Program-made: the position numbers and the translations under genes | Notes under the pieces: model-generated | Database searches by the model: none | What the model was told of the DNA's origin: nothing | Seen by the model: only the letters and a program-made list of their open reading frames with translations | Shown here: piece after piece, positions 16,923-24,686 of the stretch | How positions within the stretch are numbered: the first letter of the stretch is position 1 | Layout: each line of letters opens with the position of its first letter | Source: Streptomyces rimosus subsp. rimosus | GTDB lineage: Bacteria > Actinomycetota > Actinomycetes > Streptomycetales > Streptomycetaceae | Length of the DNA: 64,000 nucleotides | Direction: 5' to 3' | NCBI RefSeq assembly: GCF_000720725.1 | Contig: NZ_JOCQ01000002.1 | Coordinates: forward strand, 131,765-195,764

Positions 16923-19900
16923 TCACCGGCCTTCGAGAAGCAGCGCCGCCAGCCGCAGATACGCCCGGTACGTCTCCGGGGCCAGCCAGGACAGCTCCAC
17001 CACGCTGCCGGTGGCCAGGTGGCTGTCGCGCGGCACCATGACCACGCTCCGACACCGCGAGGCGAGCGCGTGCACGGAGGCCGGGTTCAGCGTCCAGCCG
17101 GCCTCCGGGCGGCTGTGGTTGAGCACCACCACCGCGTCCGCCGCCAGGTGCGGCAGGCCCAGGGTGAGCAGCCGGTCCATCGACTGCTGCGCGTGCGTCA
17201 GCCCGGCCGGGTCGGCCCGGGTCACGATCACCACCCGGTCGGTGTGGTGCAGCACCGCCTGCGGAAACCGGTCGGTGTCGGCGAGGGTGACGGCGCAGTA
17301 CCGCTGTGCCAGTTCGGCCACCTGCGCGTAGTCCCCGTCGGAGAACTGGCCGGGCGGTCCCGCGCGGTTCACGGAGTCGTTGGCGAGCACCAGCAGGCCG
17401 GACCGGTGCTGGGACATGAACATGCGGAAGTCGTCGGCATCGCGGACCCGCCCCGCGTCCTGCGCCAGATCCGTCAGCCGGGCCTCGGTATTGCGGTAGA
17501 CGCGCCGCGCGATACGGATGTGACCGCCGGCGTGCCGGTCCGCGTCAATGGCCAGGACGGGCTCCCGGCGCTGCTCGGCCAGCAGCGCTCCGAGCACGGT
17601 CGTCGTGGTGGTGCAGCCCACCCGGTCCTTCAGGGCGAGCAGGGCGATGTGCAGCGGACGCCTCAGCGGCGCCCGGACCGTGGCCAGCAGCCGGTCGTGT
17701 TCGGCGTCCTCGTCGGGGTGGCCGGCCGCCGGCCCGGCCGGGGCGGGCGGCGCGGTGGGCGTGTCGTCCTCGCCGCCCCGCGTCACCGACTCCGGCAGGT
17801 GCCCGGCGAACGCCTCGGCCACCTCCGCGGCCGTCGGCCGGGCCTCCGGTTCCTCGTCCACACAGCGCAGCAGGATGTCCCGCAGCCCGCCGTCCAGCCG
17901 GAGGAACCCCTCCTGCGTGAGGAGCGCGTCGCGCCGGTACCAGCGCCAGGACCGGCCTGTCGCGGCGTCCACCAGGATCGTGCCCAGCGCGTAGACGTCG
18001 CCCGCCGCGATCCGCGACTCGCCCCAGGCGGTGGCCTCCGGCGCGCGGTGCGGCGAGCCGGTGGGCACGGCCAGGGGCGACTCGCTGGACTGCCCGTCGA
18101 TCCGGGCCGAGGTCCACTCCAGGATCCGTATCGTCTCCTCGGTCACCAGCACCGTTCCGGGCGCCAGCGCGCCGTGCACGATGTTCTTGCGATGGCAGCG
18201 GAGCACCGCGCGGGCCAGGTGCCACCCCAGCCACGGGAACAGCGGCGAGTCGTGCAGCGGGCCCGCGGCGTGCAGCAGCGCGCGCAGCGTCGGCGCCGGC
18301 AGCTCCGTACTGAGCCGGTCGAGACGCAGGGCGATCCACGGCTGCGCGCCCTCCAGATCACTGTCGAGCACTTCGGGCGCGTAGACGCCGTCCATCCGGC
18401 GCAGCGCCTGCCACTCGACGCCCAGCAGCTCCCTGGCCATCGGCGAGTTGAAGGTCGGCGACACGCGCAGCAGCGCTTCGGCGCCCGTCTCGTCCGCACC
18501 GATGTACGCGCTCGGCACGCCGCCCGCCTCGCCGCGCAGCCGCAGGTTGTACGGTCCCAGGCTTCGCAGATCATGGACCCGCAGCGGCAGCCACGACGGC
18601 GCCGCGCGCAGCGCGTCCGGCAGCCACGCCTCCTCGTACGTCTCCGGCGGCAGCGCCCGGACCGGGGCCATCGGCCGGGCCCCGAGGTGGGTCAGCAGCC
18701 GGTCCTCCAGCCAGGCGAACGGCCGCGTACCGGGCAGCAGCTCCCCTGTACCGGACGGGTGCGCCAGCCACGCCGGGAAGTCCGGCGACCGGCCCACCAG
18801 GCGCGCCAGCCGCTCGGTGACCGCGCGCGTGGTGCGCAGCAGTTCGATCGGGGGAGCGGTGTCCAGCAGGATCTCCTGGGCGCCCGGGACGAACTCGAAG
18901 CTGCGGTGCTGCGGCGGCGCGTCGTCCGCGGGCCCGGCCCGGCGCATCAGCCCGCCGAGGAAGACCTCGGCCAGGTGCGAGGTCTCGGCGGGCCACGGTA
19001 CCGAGGACAGGACGAGCCGCATCACCGGCACCGTGATCGGCGACACCGCGGCCAGGTGGGCGGCCAGCCGGTACGCCGGGCCGGAGGCGGCGTCCCGGAA
19101 GCGCAGCACGGCGTCCGCTGCGTCCGCGGTGCGGGTGTCCGCCGCCGGGCGTACCCCGGGCGCGGTGGGCGGGGCCAGCAGCGGCAGCTCGGCACTCGCC
19201 CCGGGCGAGGCGACCAGCCGGGCCCAGGCGGCGACGGCCGCGCGGCGCGGCTCCAGTACGGGCACCGGGACGCCGCGGAAGTCGTCGGCGAGCCCCGCGG
19301 GCAGCAGCGCGTTGGTCACGTCCCAGGTGTCGTTGGCCGCGCCCCGCCGCCGGGTGGTCACCCGCCACGGCTCGGCCCGCAGCCCCGAACCGCTCCACAT
19401 GTGCGCGGGCAGCGCGTGCACGACGCCGGTGGGGCCGCGGCGCGCCCACCGCTCCAGCGCGCCGTGCAGCGTCCCGTCGCGCCAGCAGGAGCCGACGCCG
19501 TCGCTGATGACCAGGATCAGGCTGCGCCCGGACGGGTCGGTGACGGCGGCCGGCGAGAGCTGTGCCGGATCGGGGTCGAAGGGGCGCGCCCGCAGCCGGG
19601 GCCTGGCCGGAGACCGGCTGTCCAGGCCGTGCACCCGTACGTCCCGGAACGCGCCCAACTGCTCGAAGAGCGACCGCAGTTCGCTGACCAGGCGGCGCCA
19701 CAGCAGCATGGACACGCCGTCGTCGACGAGCAGCGTCAGATCGAGCCACCGCTCCCGCGCGGGCCGCGTCACCACGTCCGGCAGCCCGGTTTCGGCCATC
19801 GCCGTCACGGTCGCCACGTCGTCCAGCTCCTGCCGGTCGTGGCGCGGCCAGCGCTGCTTGAGAGGGCGCAGCGCCCGGCTGAGCCGCAGCTCCTCGTGGC

Positions 19901-20306
19901 CCAGCGCCTTGCCCTCCGGTACGCGTACGGGCAGCGCCCCGGCGTCCCGCCGCTCCGGGTGCGCGGCGGCGGCGAACTCGGGGGCGCCGCCCGCCGACGC
20001 GGCGGCGTGCAGCGCGCCGACGAGCCGGGACGGGGACCGCTGCCGCGGGGCGGGGCCGGAGCGGTGGGGCGCGTCCGGCGCCCGTCCGGCTCCCTCGGGC
20101 GCCGCATCGTCCGGGTGCCGCGCTCCGGGCATGTCCTCCTTCCCGCGGTGCGGGGCCGGCTGCTGCGCCACGAGGGCCGCCAGCGGCGCCGAGCCGTCGC
20201 GCGGCAGCCGCCCGGCCAGCCACAGGATGTCCAGCAGCTCCAGGGTGGAGATCTCGTAGCCGGTGAGGGCACCGACCTGCTCGAAACCGGAGCCGCCGCC
20301 CGGCAC
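16923..20306 (-). CDS. SAV_2336-type vWA-like protein fused to a pseudokinase and a degenerate ParA/MinD-like domain
   Basis: 1127 residues, last of a four-gene cassette. Residues 1-60: SAV_2336-type N-terminal segment (TLELLDILWLAGRLP). Residues about 187-360: vWA-like domain (RWLDLTLLVDDGVSMLLWRR; ILVISDGVGSCW) with a degenerate MIDAS (DDGVS). Residues about 575-840: kinase fold with GPYNL and APE (RAPEA, 754-758) and DVYALG retained, but VAIK Lys replaced by Arg (LLRV), HRD-loop replaced by HGALAPGT (711-718) and DFG by EWT (730-732), so a pseudokinase. Residues about 880-1127: ParA/MinD-like, with LKDRVGCTTTT (891-901) where the Walker A GK lysine is Cys, then AIDADRHAG. GTG 20306 lies 2 bp after the MoxR stop, so translation is coupled. 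Probably the scaffold/target-sensing component of a VMAP ternary system. Confidence 0.82.
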   Translation of the reverse strand: MPGGGSGFEQVGALTGYEISTLELLDILWLAGRLPRDGSAPLAALVAQQPAPHRGKEDMPGARHPDDAAPEGAGRAPDAPHRSGPAPRQRSPSRLVGALHAAASAGGAPEFAAAAHPERRDAGALPVRVPEGKALGHEELRLSRALRPLKQRWPRHDRQELDDVATVTAMAETGLPDVVTRPARERWLDLTLLVDDGVSMLLWRRLVSELRSLFEQLGAFRDVRVHGLDSRSPARPRLRARPFDPDPAQLSPAAVTDPSGRSLILVISDGVGSCWRDGTLHGALERWARRGPTGVVHALPAHMWSGSGLRAEPWRVTTRRRGAANDTWDVTNALLPAGLADDFRGVPVPVLEPRRAAVAAWARLVASPGASAELPLLAPPTAPGVRPAADTRTADAADAVLRFRDAASGPAYRLAAHLAAVSPITVPVMRLVLSSVPWPAETSHLAEVFLGGLMRRAGPADDAPPQHRSFEFVPGAQEILLDTAPPIELLRTTRAVTERLARLVGRSPDFPAWLAHPSGTGELLPGTRPFAWLEDRLLTHLGARPMAPVRALPPETYEEAWLPDALRAAPSWLPLRVHDLRSLGPYNLRLRGEAGGVPSAYIGADETGAEALLRVSPTFNSPMARELLGVEWQALRRMDGVYAPEVLDSDLEGAQPWIALRLDRLSTELPAPTLRALLHAAGPLHDSPLFPWLGWHLARAVLRCHRKNIVHGALAPGTVLVTEETIRILEWTSARIDGQSSESPLAVPTGSPHRAPEATAWGESRIAAGDVYALGTILVDAATGRSWRWYRRDALLTQEGFLRLDGGLRDILLRCVDEEPEARPTAAEVAEAFAGHLPESVTRGGEDDTPTAPPAPAGPAAGHPDEDAEHDRLLATVRAPLRRPLHIALLALKDRVGCTTTTTVLGALLAEQRREPVLAIDADRHAGGHIRIARRVYRNTEARLTDLAQDAGRVRDADDFRMFMSQHRSGLLVLANDSVNRAGPPGQFSDGDYAQVAELAQRYCAVTLADTDRFPQAVLHHTDRVVIVTRADPAGLTHAQQSMDRLLTLGLPHLAADAVVVLNHSRPEAGWTLNPASVHALASRCRSVVMVPRDSHLATGSVVELSWLAPETYRAYLRLAALLLEGR

Positions 20307-20308
20307 GG

Positions 20309-21268
20309 CTACACCGCTCCGCCGAGCCGGTGCAGCACCGCCTGCAACAGCCCCTCGGCGTCCAGGTTCACCCCGCCCTTGCGCAGGAATACCGCGTTGA
20401 GCAGCTGGTCCGTGGCCAGCTCGCCGTGCGCCCGCTCGTCGATGAAGGTCTGCAGCAGATCGTCCATCCCCGTCAGCGCGTCCTCGCCGAGGTGCGCGGC
20501 GACGATGCTGCGCAGCTGCTGCTGGTCCGGGTCGGGCAGCGCCAGCCGTACGCAGCGGCGCAGGAACGCCGGCGGGAAGTCCCGCTCCCCGTTGCTGGTG
20601 ATCACCACCACCGGGAACTCCCGGCAGCGCACCAGGCCGCGCGTCACCCCCACCCGCCCGCTGTCCGTGCCGTGCAGCAGCACCTCCACCTCACTGCGGT
20701 CCTCCGGCAGCCGGGACAGCTCCGGGATCTCGAACTCGCCCTCCTCGAAGACCATCAGCAGGTCGTTGGGCAGGTCCACGTCGCCCTTGTCCAGCTCGTC
20801 GACGAGCAGCACCCGCGGTACGTCGCGCGGCACCAGCGCGGTCCCCAGCGGCCCCAGCCGGATGTACGTGCCGATGTCCGGCTCCGGGCCCGTGTGCTGC
20901 TCCTGGCGCAGGTGGGTTTCCCGCAGCCGGCCGATGGCGTCGTAGTCGTACAGCGCCTCCTTGAGCACCGAACGGCTGTTGACCGCCCACTGGAGCACCG
21001 GCCCCAGGCTCAGCTCGTGCGCGATGGCGTGCGCCAGCGACGACTTGCCGGTGCCCGGGTGGCCGGTCACCAGCAGCGGGCGCCGCAGGTGCAGCGCCGC
21101 GCTCACCACGTCCGCCTGGGCCCGGCCGATCAGATACGGGCGCTCGCGCCGTATGCCGTCCGTGCCGCCGGCCGGCGCGAACTGCCGCCAGGGCGGCGCC
21201 GGGGGCAGCACCGCCTGCCGGGGAGTGCGGTCGCCCCGGAAGAGCCGCCACGCGTCGTTCTCCGTCAT
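20309..21268 (-). CDS. MoxR-type AAA+ ATPase
   Basis: 319-residue MoxR ATPase. Walker A GHPGTGKSS (69-77), Walker B VLLVDELDK (153-161), sensor 1 VVVITSNGERDFP and an arginine finger region PAFLRRCVRLALP are all present, so it should hydrolyse ATP. MoxR proteins remodel or load substrates together with vWA-domain partners; here the partner is the vWA-like fusion encoded 2 bp downstream. ATG 21268 is preferred (GGGAG 11 nt upstream); a GTG at 21328 would add 20 poorly conserved residues. Middle gene of the cassette, 79 bp after the protease gene. Confidence 0.93.
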   Translation of the reverse strand: MTENDAWRLFRGDRTPRQAVLPPAPPWRQFAPAGGTDGIRRERPYLIGRAQADVVSAALHLRRPLLVTGHPGTGKSSLAHAIAHELSLGPVLQWAVNSRSVLKEALYDYDAIGRLRETHLRQEQHTGPEPDIGTYIRLGPLGTALVPRDVPRVLLVDELDKGDVDLPNDLLMVFEEGEFEIPELSRLPEDRSEVEVLLHGTDSGRVGVTRGLVRCREFPVVVITSNGERDFPPAFLRRCVRLALPDPDQQQLRSIVAAHLGEDALTGMDDLLQTFIDERAHGELATDQLLNAVFLRKGGVNLDAEGLLQAVLHRLGGAV

Positions 21269-21347
21269 CGCCGATCCGCTCCCGCCGTCAGCCGTCGCTC
21301 CCCGCCGCGGCGCGCCCCCGCGCACCACGGCCCGTACGCTCCGCCGC

Positions 21348-23555
21348 TCACCCGCCCGCCCCCGCGCCCGGATCGGCCAGCCGCAGCTCGTCCGGCAGCG
21401 GCAGTCCGGCGTCCTCCCAGACCAGCGCGGGCCGGGCGGCCTGCGAGGGGTCCATGTGGGCGTGCACCCGGAAGTGCCGTACCCGCTCCGGCAGTTCCTC
21501 CAACGGACCGGACGGGCGCGACGGTTCCAGGCGCGCCGCCTGCCGGTGGTCCTCCGCCTCGCGGTCCCACAGCACGATCGGCACCCCCATGAACAAGCAC
21601 ACGTTCAGCAGCTGCGCCCGGTGCTTGGGCGGCCCGTGCACCACGACACTGCCCTGGTCCCGGTGCGTCGTCTTCAGCAGCCCCATCAGCTCCCGGTCGC
21701 TGGTGATCCGCTCGTCGGCGATCAGCGGGCCGGTGCGCCGCCGGGCCTCCCAGCGGCGGCTGAGGTCGGGCCCGGCGGTGCGCGAGTGCCGCCGCACCTG
21801 GGGGCAGCGCAGGACGACGAGGAAGTCCTCGCCCAGCGGCGCCGGGTACGGCTCGCCGGGCTCCCTGCCGTCCCACTCGTCCACCGGCAGCTGGAGCCCG
21901 TCCGGGCCGACGGCCACCGCCACCATCGGCACGCCCTGCCCCGCGTCCTCGGCGCCGCTGGCGACGGCGCGCACCAGCCGGGCGACCTCCGCGCCGGTCA
22001 GCGGGCGGTCGTCGCGGGGCCCGGTACGGGCGGCCGTCCCGTCGTCGCGCACCCGCCACACCGCGCAGCGGTAGCGGTCCGGCGGGTCGTCGGTGTGCCG
22101 GGTCAGCTCCACCAGGACGCAGGCGCCCGCCGACGCGGTCCGCGCGGCCCAGCGCGCCGCGTCCGCCCGCCGCTCGTCCAGCGCCGAGGGGTGGACGCCC
22201 AGCCGCTGGGCGACGCGGGTGCTCCACTCCCGCAGCACCTCGCCCGCCAGCCCGCCGACCTCCGCCGCGACGTACTCCACCACCCGCACCAGCGCGGGCA
22301 GCCGCGGCGTCTCGTGCGGCACGGACGAGCAGTCGCCGGTCCACGTCTCCAGCGCCCGCAGTACGGCGGGGACGGCGGACGCGGACAGCCGCGCGCCGTG
22401 CAGCGGCGCGGGCAGCGCCACGAAGGGCAGGGCCGCGGCGGCGGCCCGGGGGAGCAGCCCCGGGTCATGCCCCGTCAGGCCGGTCAGCTTGGCGAGCAGC
22501 TTGCGGTGTTCGGCCGCCGACAGCAGACCGCCCGCCTCGACGAGCCGCCCCAGCGCCAGCAGCCGGTCCAGCTCGGCGCGGGCACCGCGCTCGGTGACGG
22601 TCCGCGCGACCGACTCGGTCAGCGTCGGCAGCGCCCGCTCGACCGTGTACAGGACCGTAGCCAGCTCCTCCACGGTCGGCGCCGAGCCGTCCCCCGGAGT
22701 GCGCAGGCCCAGCTCGGCGGCGAGGGCCGTGGCGTGCACCGCGCGCTCCGACGGCACCCCGAGCAGTGCCTGCACCGGGCCCGCCAGCATGTCGCGCAGC
22801 CCGCCGTCCTCGGGGAAGGCCGCACCGTCCCGGGTACGGTCCGGGCGCAGCAGCTCGCCCGCGCCGACCCGCGTCAGCTCCGCGTCGATCGCCTGCCGGG
22901 TGATGCCCCAGCTGCGCCGGACCGTGTGCTGGGCGGAGAACGTACCGCCCGGCGGCTCGATCCGGCCCATCACCAGGCCCACCGCGGCGGTGTCGCCCAG
23001 CGACCACAGGGGGCCGCCGCTGTAGCCCTCTTCGATGGCCGCGCCCGAAAGCTGCCCGTCGAGGTAGCCGACGCGGCCGTCACACACGCCCACCCGAACG
23101 TCGGCGTAGGTGAACATCTGCCCGCCGCCGTACCAGGCCCGCACCTCCTGGCCGGTGGCCATGTCCGTCCAGGGCAGCGGGCGCACCGGGGCCGGCGGCG
23201 GCTCGTCCAGCTCCAGTACGGCCAGATCGCCGGCCCACTCCAGGGCACCCTCGGGCACCGGTCCGGCGCCGTCGACAGCGCGCGGCGCCACCCACGCGGC
23301 CAGCCGTGCGCGCACGGCGGGCTCGGGGGACAGGACCGGGAAGGCGACTTCCAGCCGGACCCGACCCGGGTCGTCGGGGCTCAGCAACCGCCGTCCGAGC
23401 GCGATGTTGACGACATGGGCGCAGGTCAGCAGATACCGGGCCGCGAGGTGGACGCCCGCGCCCGCCGTCCGGGCCGTCCCGTCGTGCACCACCCTGACCA
23501 GCGCGCCCCGGGCGTCCGCCGGGGGCGCGTCGGCGGGCACCGTGAACCACCCCAT
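21348..23555 (-). CDS. trypsin-like serine protease with VMAP middle and C-terminal domains
   Basis: 735 residues. Residues 1-215: chymotrypsin-fold protease with an intact triad: His47 (LLTCAHVVN), Asp110 (WAGDLAVLEL), Ser179 (EEGYSGGPLW). No signal peptide, so it acts in the cytosol. Residues about 230-470 are helical and match the VMAP middle region in character; residues about 480-725 resemble VMAP-C (GVPMVAVAVGPDGLQLPVDEW, LGEDFLVVLRCPQ, GVPIVLWDR). VMAP means vWA-MoxR-associated protein: it is thought to couple the MoxR/vWA pair to an effector, here the protease. ATG 23555 is 4 bp after the Trypco1 gene stop, with TGAGG just before it. VMAP assignment is by family recall and is the step to verify. 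Confidence 0.8.
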   Translation of the reverse strand: MGWFTVPADAPPADARGALVRVVHDGTARTAGAGVHLAARYLLTCAHVVNIALGRRLLSPDDPGRVRLEVAFPVLSPEPAVRARLAAWVAPRAVDGAGPVPEGALEWAGDLAVLELDEPPPAPVRPLPWTDMATGQEVRAWYGGGQMFTYADVRVGVCDGRVGYLDGQLSGAAIEEGYSGGPLWSLGDTAAVGLVMGRIEPPGGTFSAQHTVRRSWGITRQAIDAELTRVGAGELLRPDRTRDGAAFPEDGGLRDMLAGPVQALLGVPSERAVHATALAAELGLRTPGDGSAPTVEELATVLYTVERALPTLTESVARTVTERGARAELDRLLALGRLVEAGGLLSAAEHRKLLAKLTGLTGHDPGLLPRAAAAALPFVALPAPLHGARLSASAVPAVLRALETWTGDCSSVPHETPRLPALVRVVEYVAAEVGGLAGEVLREWSTRVAQRLGVHPSALDERRADAARWAARTASAGACVLVELTRHTDDPPDRYRCAVWRVRDDGTAARTGPRDDRPLTGAEVARLVRAVASGAEDAGQGVPMVAVAVGPDGLQLPVDEWDGREPGEPYPAPLGEDFLVVLRCPQVRRHSRTAGPDLSRRWEARRRTGPLIADERITSDRELMGLLKTTHRDQGSVVVHGPPKHRAQLLNVCLFMGVPIVLWDREAEDHRQAARLEPSRPSGPLEELPERVRHFRVHAHMDPSQAARPALVWEDAGLPLPDELRLADPGAGAGG

Positions 23556-23559
23556 GGCC

Positions 23560-23934
23560 TCAGTCCCGTACCGGGAACTGCCAGCTCGCCGTGACCGTCA
23601 TGCTCGCCTGCCCGCCGGCGCCCACCACGCCCAGCTTCAGGTCCTGGCCGATCTGCACGCCGAAGGTGACGGCCAGCTCCTGCGGCGGGTCGGGCGTGGC
23701 CAGCACCGCGTCGTGCACCTGCTGGAGCACCGGCCCCAGCGGGCTGAGCACGGCCCGCAGCGCGTCGGACGCCAGGGCGGCGATCCGGTCGCCGCTGCCC
23801 ACCGGCGTGACCCCGCCGATCCCGCCGGGCAGGTCCGCGCCGCCCGCGCCCCCGGCCGGCTCGCCGACAGGCGCCAGCGCCACCCGGACCGTGGCCTCGC
23901 CGAGCGGGAATTCCCCGTAGTCGTAATGCGGCAC
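23560..23934 (-). CDS. Trypco1-like (trypsin co-occurring domain) small protein
   Basis: 124 residues in a compact beta-rich pattern: GEFPLGEATVRVALAPV, a Gly-rich linker, then VTFGVQIGQDLKLGVVGAGGQASMTVTASWQF at the end. This matches the CU044_2847/Trypco1 family, which occurs beside intracellular trypsin-like proteases in conflict systems. It is the first gene of the cassette. GTG 23934 is the only plausible start; GAGG sits only 2 nt before it and a GACAAT hexamer lies a little further up, so the message may be leaderless. Possible roles: protease inhibitor, adaptor or peptide substrate; none is demonstrated. Confidence 0.75.
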   Translation of the reverse strand: MPHYDYGEFPLGEATVRVALAPVGEPAGGAGGADLPGGIGGVTPVGSGDRIAALASDALRAVLSPLGPVLQQVHDAVLATPDPPQELAVTFGVQIGQDLKLGVVGAGGQASMTVTASWQFPVRD

Positions 23935-24149
23935 AGCCTCATTGTCCTGATCAAGTCGCCCCGGGAGAAGGTGCGTTCACCGGTCGTTTCGGTTCCGGTA
24001 CGCGGCGGCCGCACCCGCCCGCGCCGGGTGGCCGGGTGCCGGTACGGCAACGAAGGACGGCCGGGATTGCCGACTTCCGGCAGTGAAACCGGGGCGCTCC
24101 CTGACGATGATCTTGCTATCGGACGTTCGACCACGAAAGGCCCACGCCC

Positions 24150-24602
24150 ATGCGACCCACCCGCGCTGCCCTGCTCGTCGCGGCCACCTGCCTGACGCCG
24201 GCCCTGCTCCTCGCCACTCCCGCGTTCGCCGCCGGCCCGGCGGTGACGCCGACGCCGACGCACGCGAAAGCCGCGTCCGGGACGCCGGTGGACGAGATGT
24301 CGAAGGGCGACCTCGCCTTCGCCATCGCCCGCCTCCTGGCGGAGGAGAGCACCGGCCAGGGAGTCCGCCGGGAAGCCCGCAAGGCCCTGGACGGCACTGT
24401 CGAGGACATGCGCGCCTTCGTGAAGACCGGTTACCGGCTCGCCCGCGCCGAGGACGACCGCTTCGCCATCCTCCGCATGCTGAACAGGGCGGACCTCGGC
24501 CCGGCTCTCCGCAAGGCCGCCGAGAAGGCCGTCAGCGACAACGTGCCGGAAGACATGCGGCACTTCCTGGAGGTCGGGCAGTACGAGCTCGGCGCCAAGT
24601 GA
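24150..24602 (+). CDS. secreted ALF-repeat protein
   Basis: 150 residues. A Sec signal peptide covers about 1-28 (RAALLVAATCLTPALLLATPAFA|AG). The mature part contains ALF-type short helical repeats: GQGVRREARKALDGTVEDMRAFVKTGYRLARAEDDRF and LGPALRKAAEKAVSDNVPEDMRHFLEVGQYE, with the characteristic REAARKAL...DIRAFLExG spacing. Two and a half repeats are visible. ALF proteins are common in Streptomyces and their function is unknown. ATG 24150 follows GAAAGG at 9 nt. It diverges from the VMAP cassette with 215 bp between. Confidence 0.8.
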   Translation: MRPTRAALLVAATCLTPALLLATPAFAAGPAVTPTPTHAKAASGTPVDEMSKGDLAFAIARLLAEESTGQGVRREARKALDGTVEDMRAFVKTGYRLARAEDDRFAILRMLNRADLGPALRKAAEKAVSDNVPEDMRHFLEVGQYELGAK

Positions 24603-24686
24603 CCTGAGCCGGAGCCGCGGCCCGGGGCGGGGCGGGGCGCTTGCGACGGCTCTCGCCGGGCATGCCCGCCCCACACCCCGCCCGCC

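Noticed and set aside
16794..20945. 1383-codon open frame on the plus strand across the VMAP cassette
   Set aside because: It is antisense to two well-supported genes. Its translation is Arg/Gly/Gln-rich with no domain; long antisense frames are normal in high-GC coding DNA.
16923..23934. FxSxx-COOH (FxsT/FxsB) system, since SAV_2336-like domains occur there
   Set aside because: No radical SAM FxsB, no TPR domain, no short FxSxx-ending peptide and no TIR-like gene are present; MoxR and protease point to a VMAP system instead.
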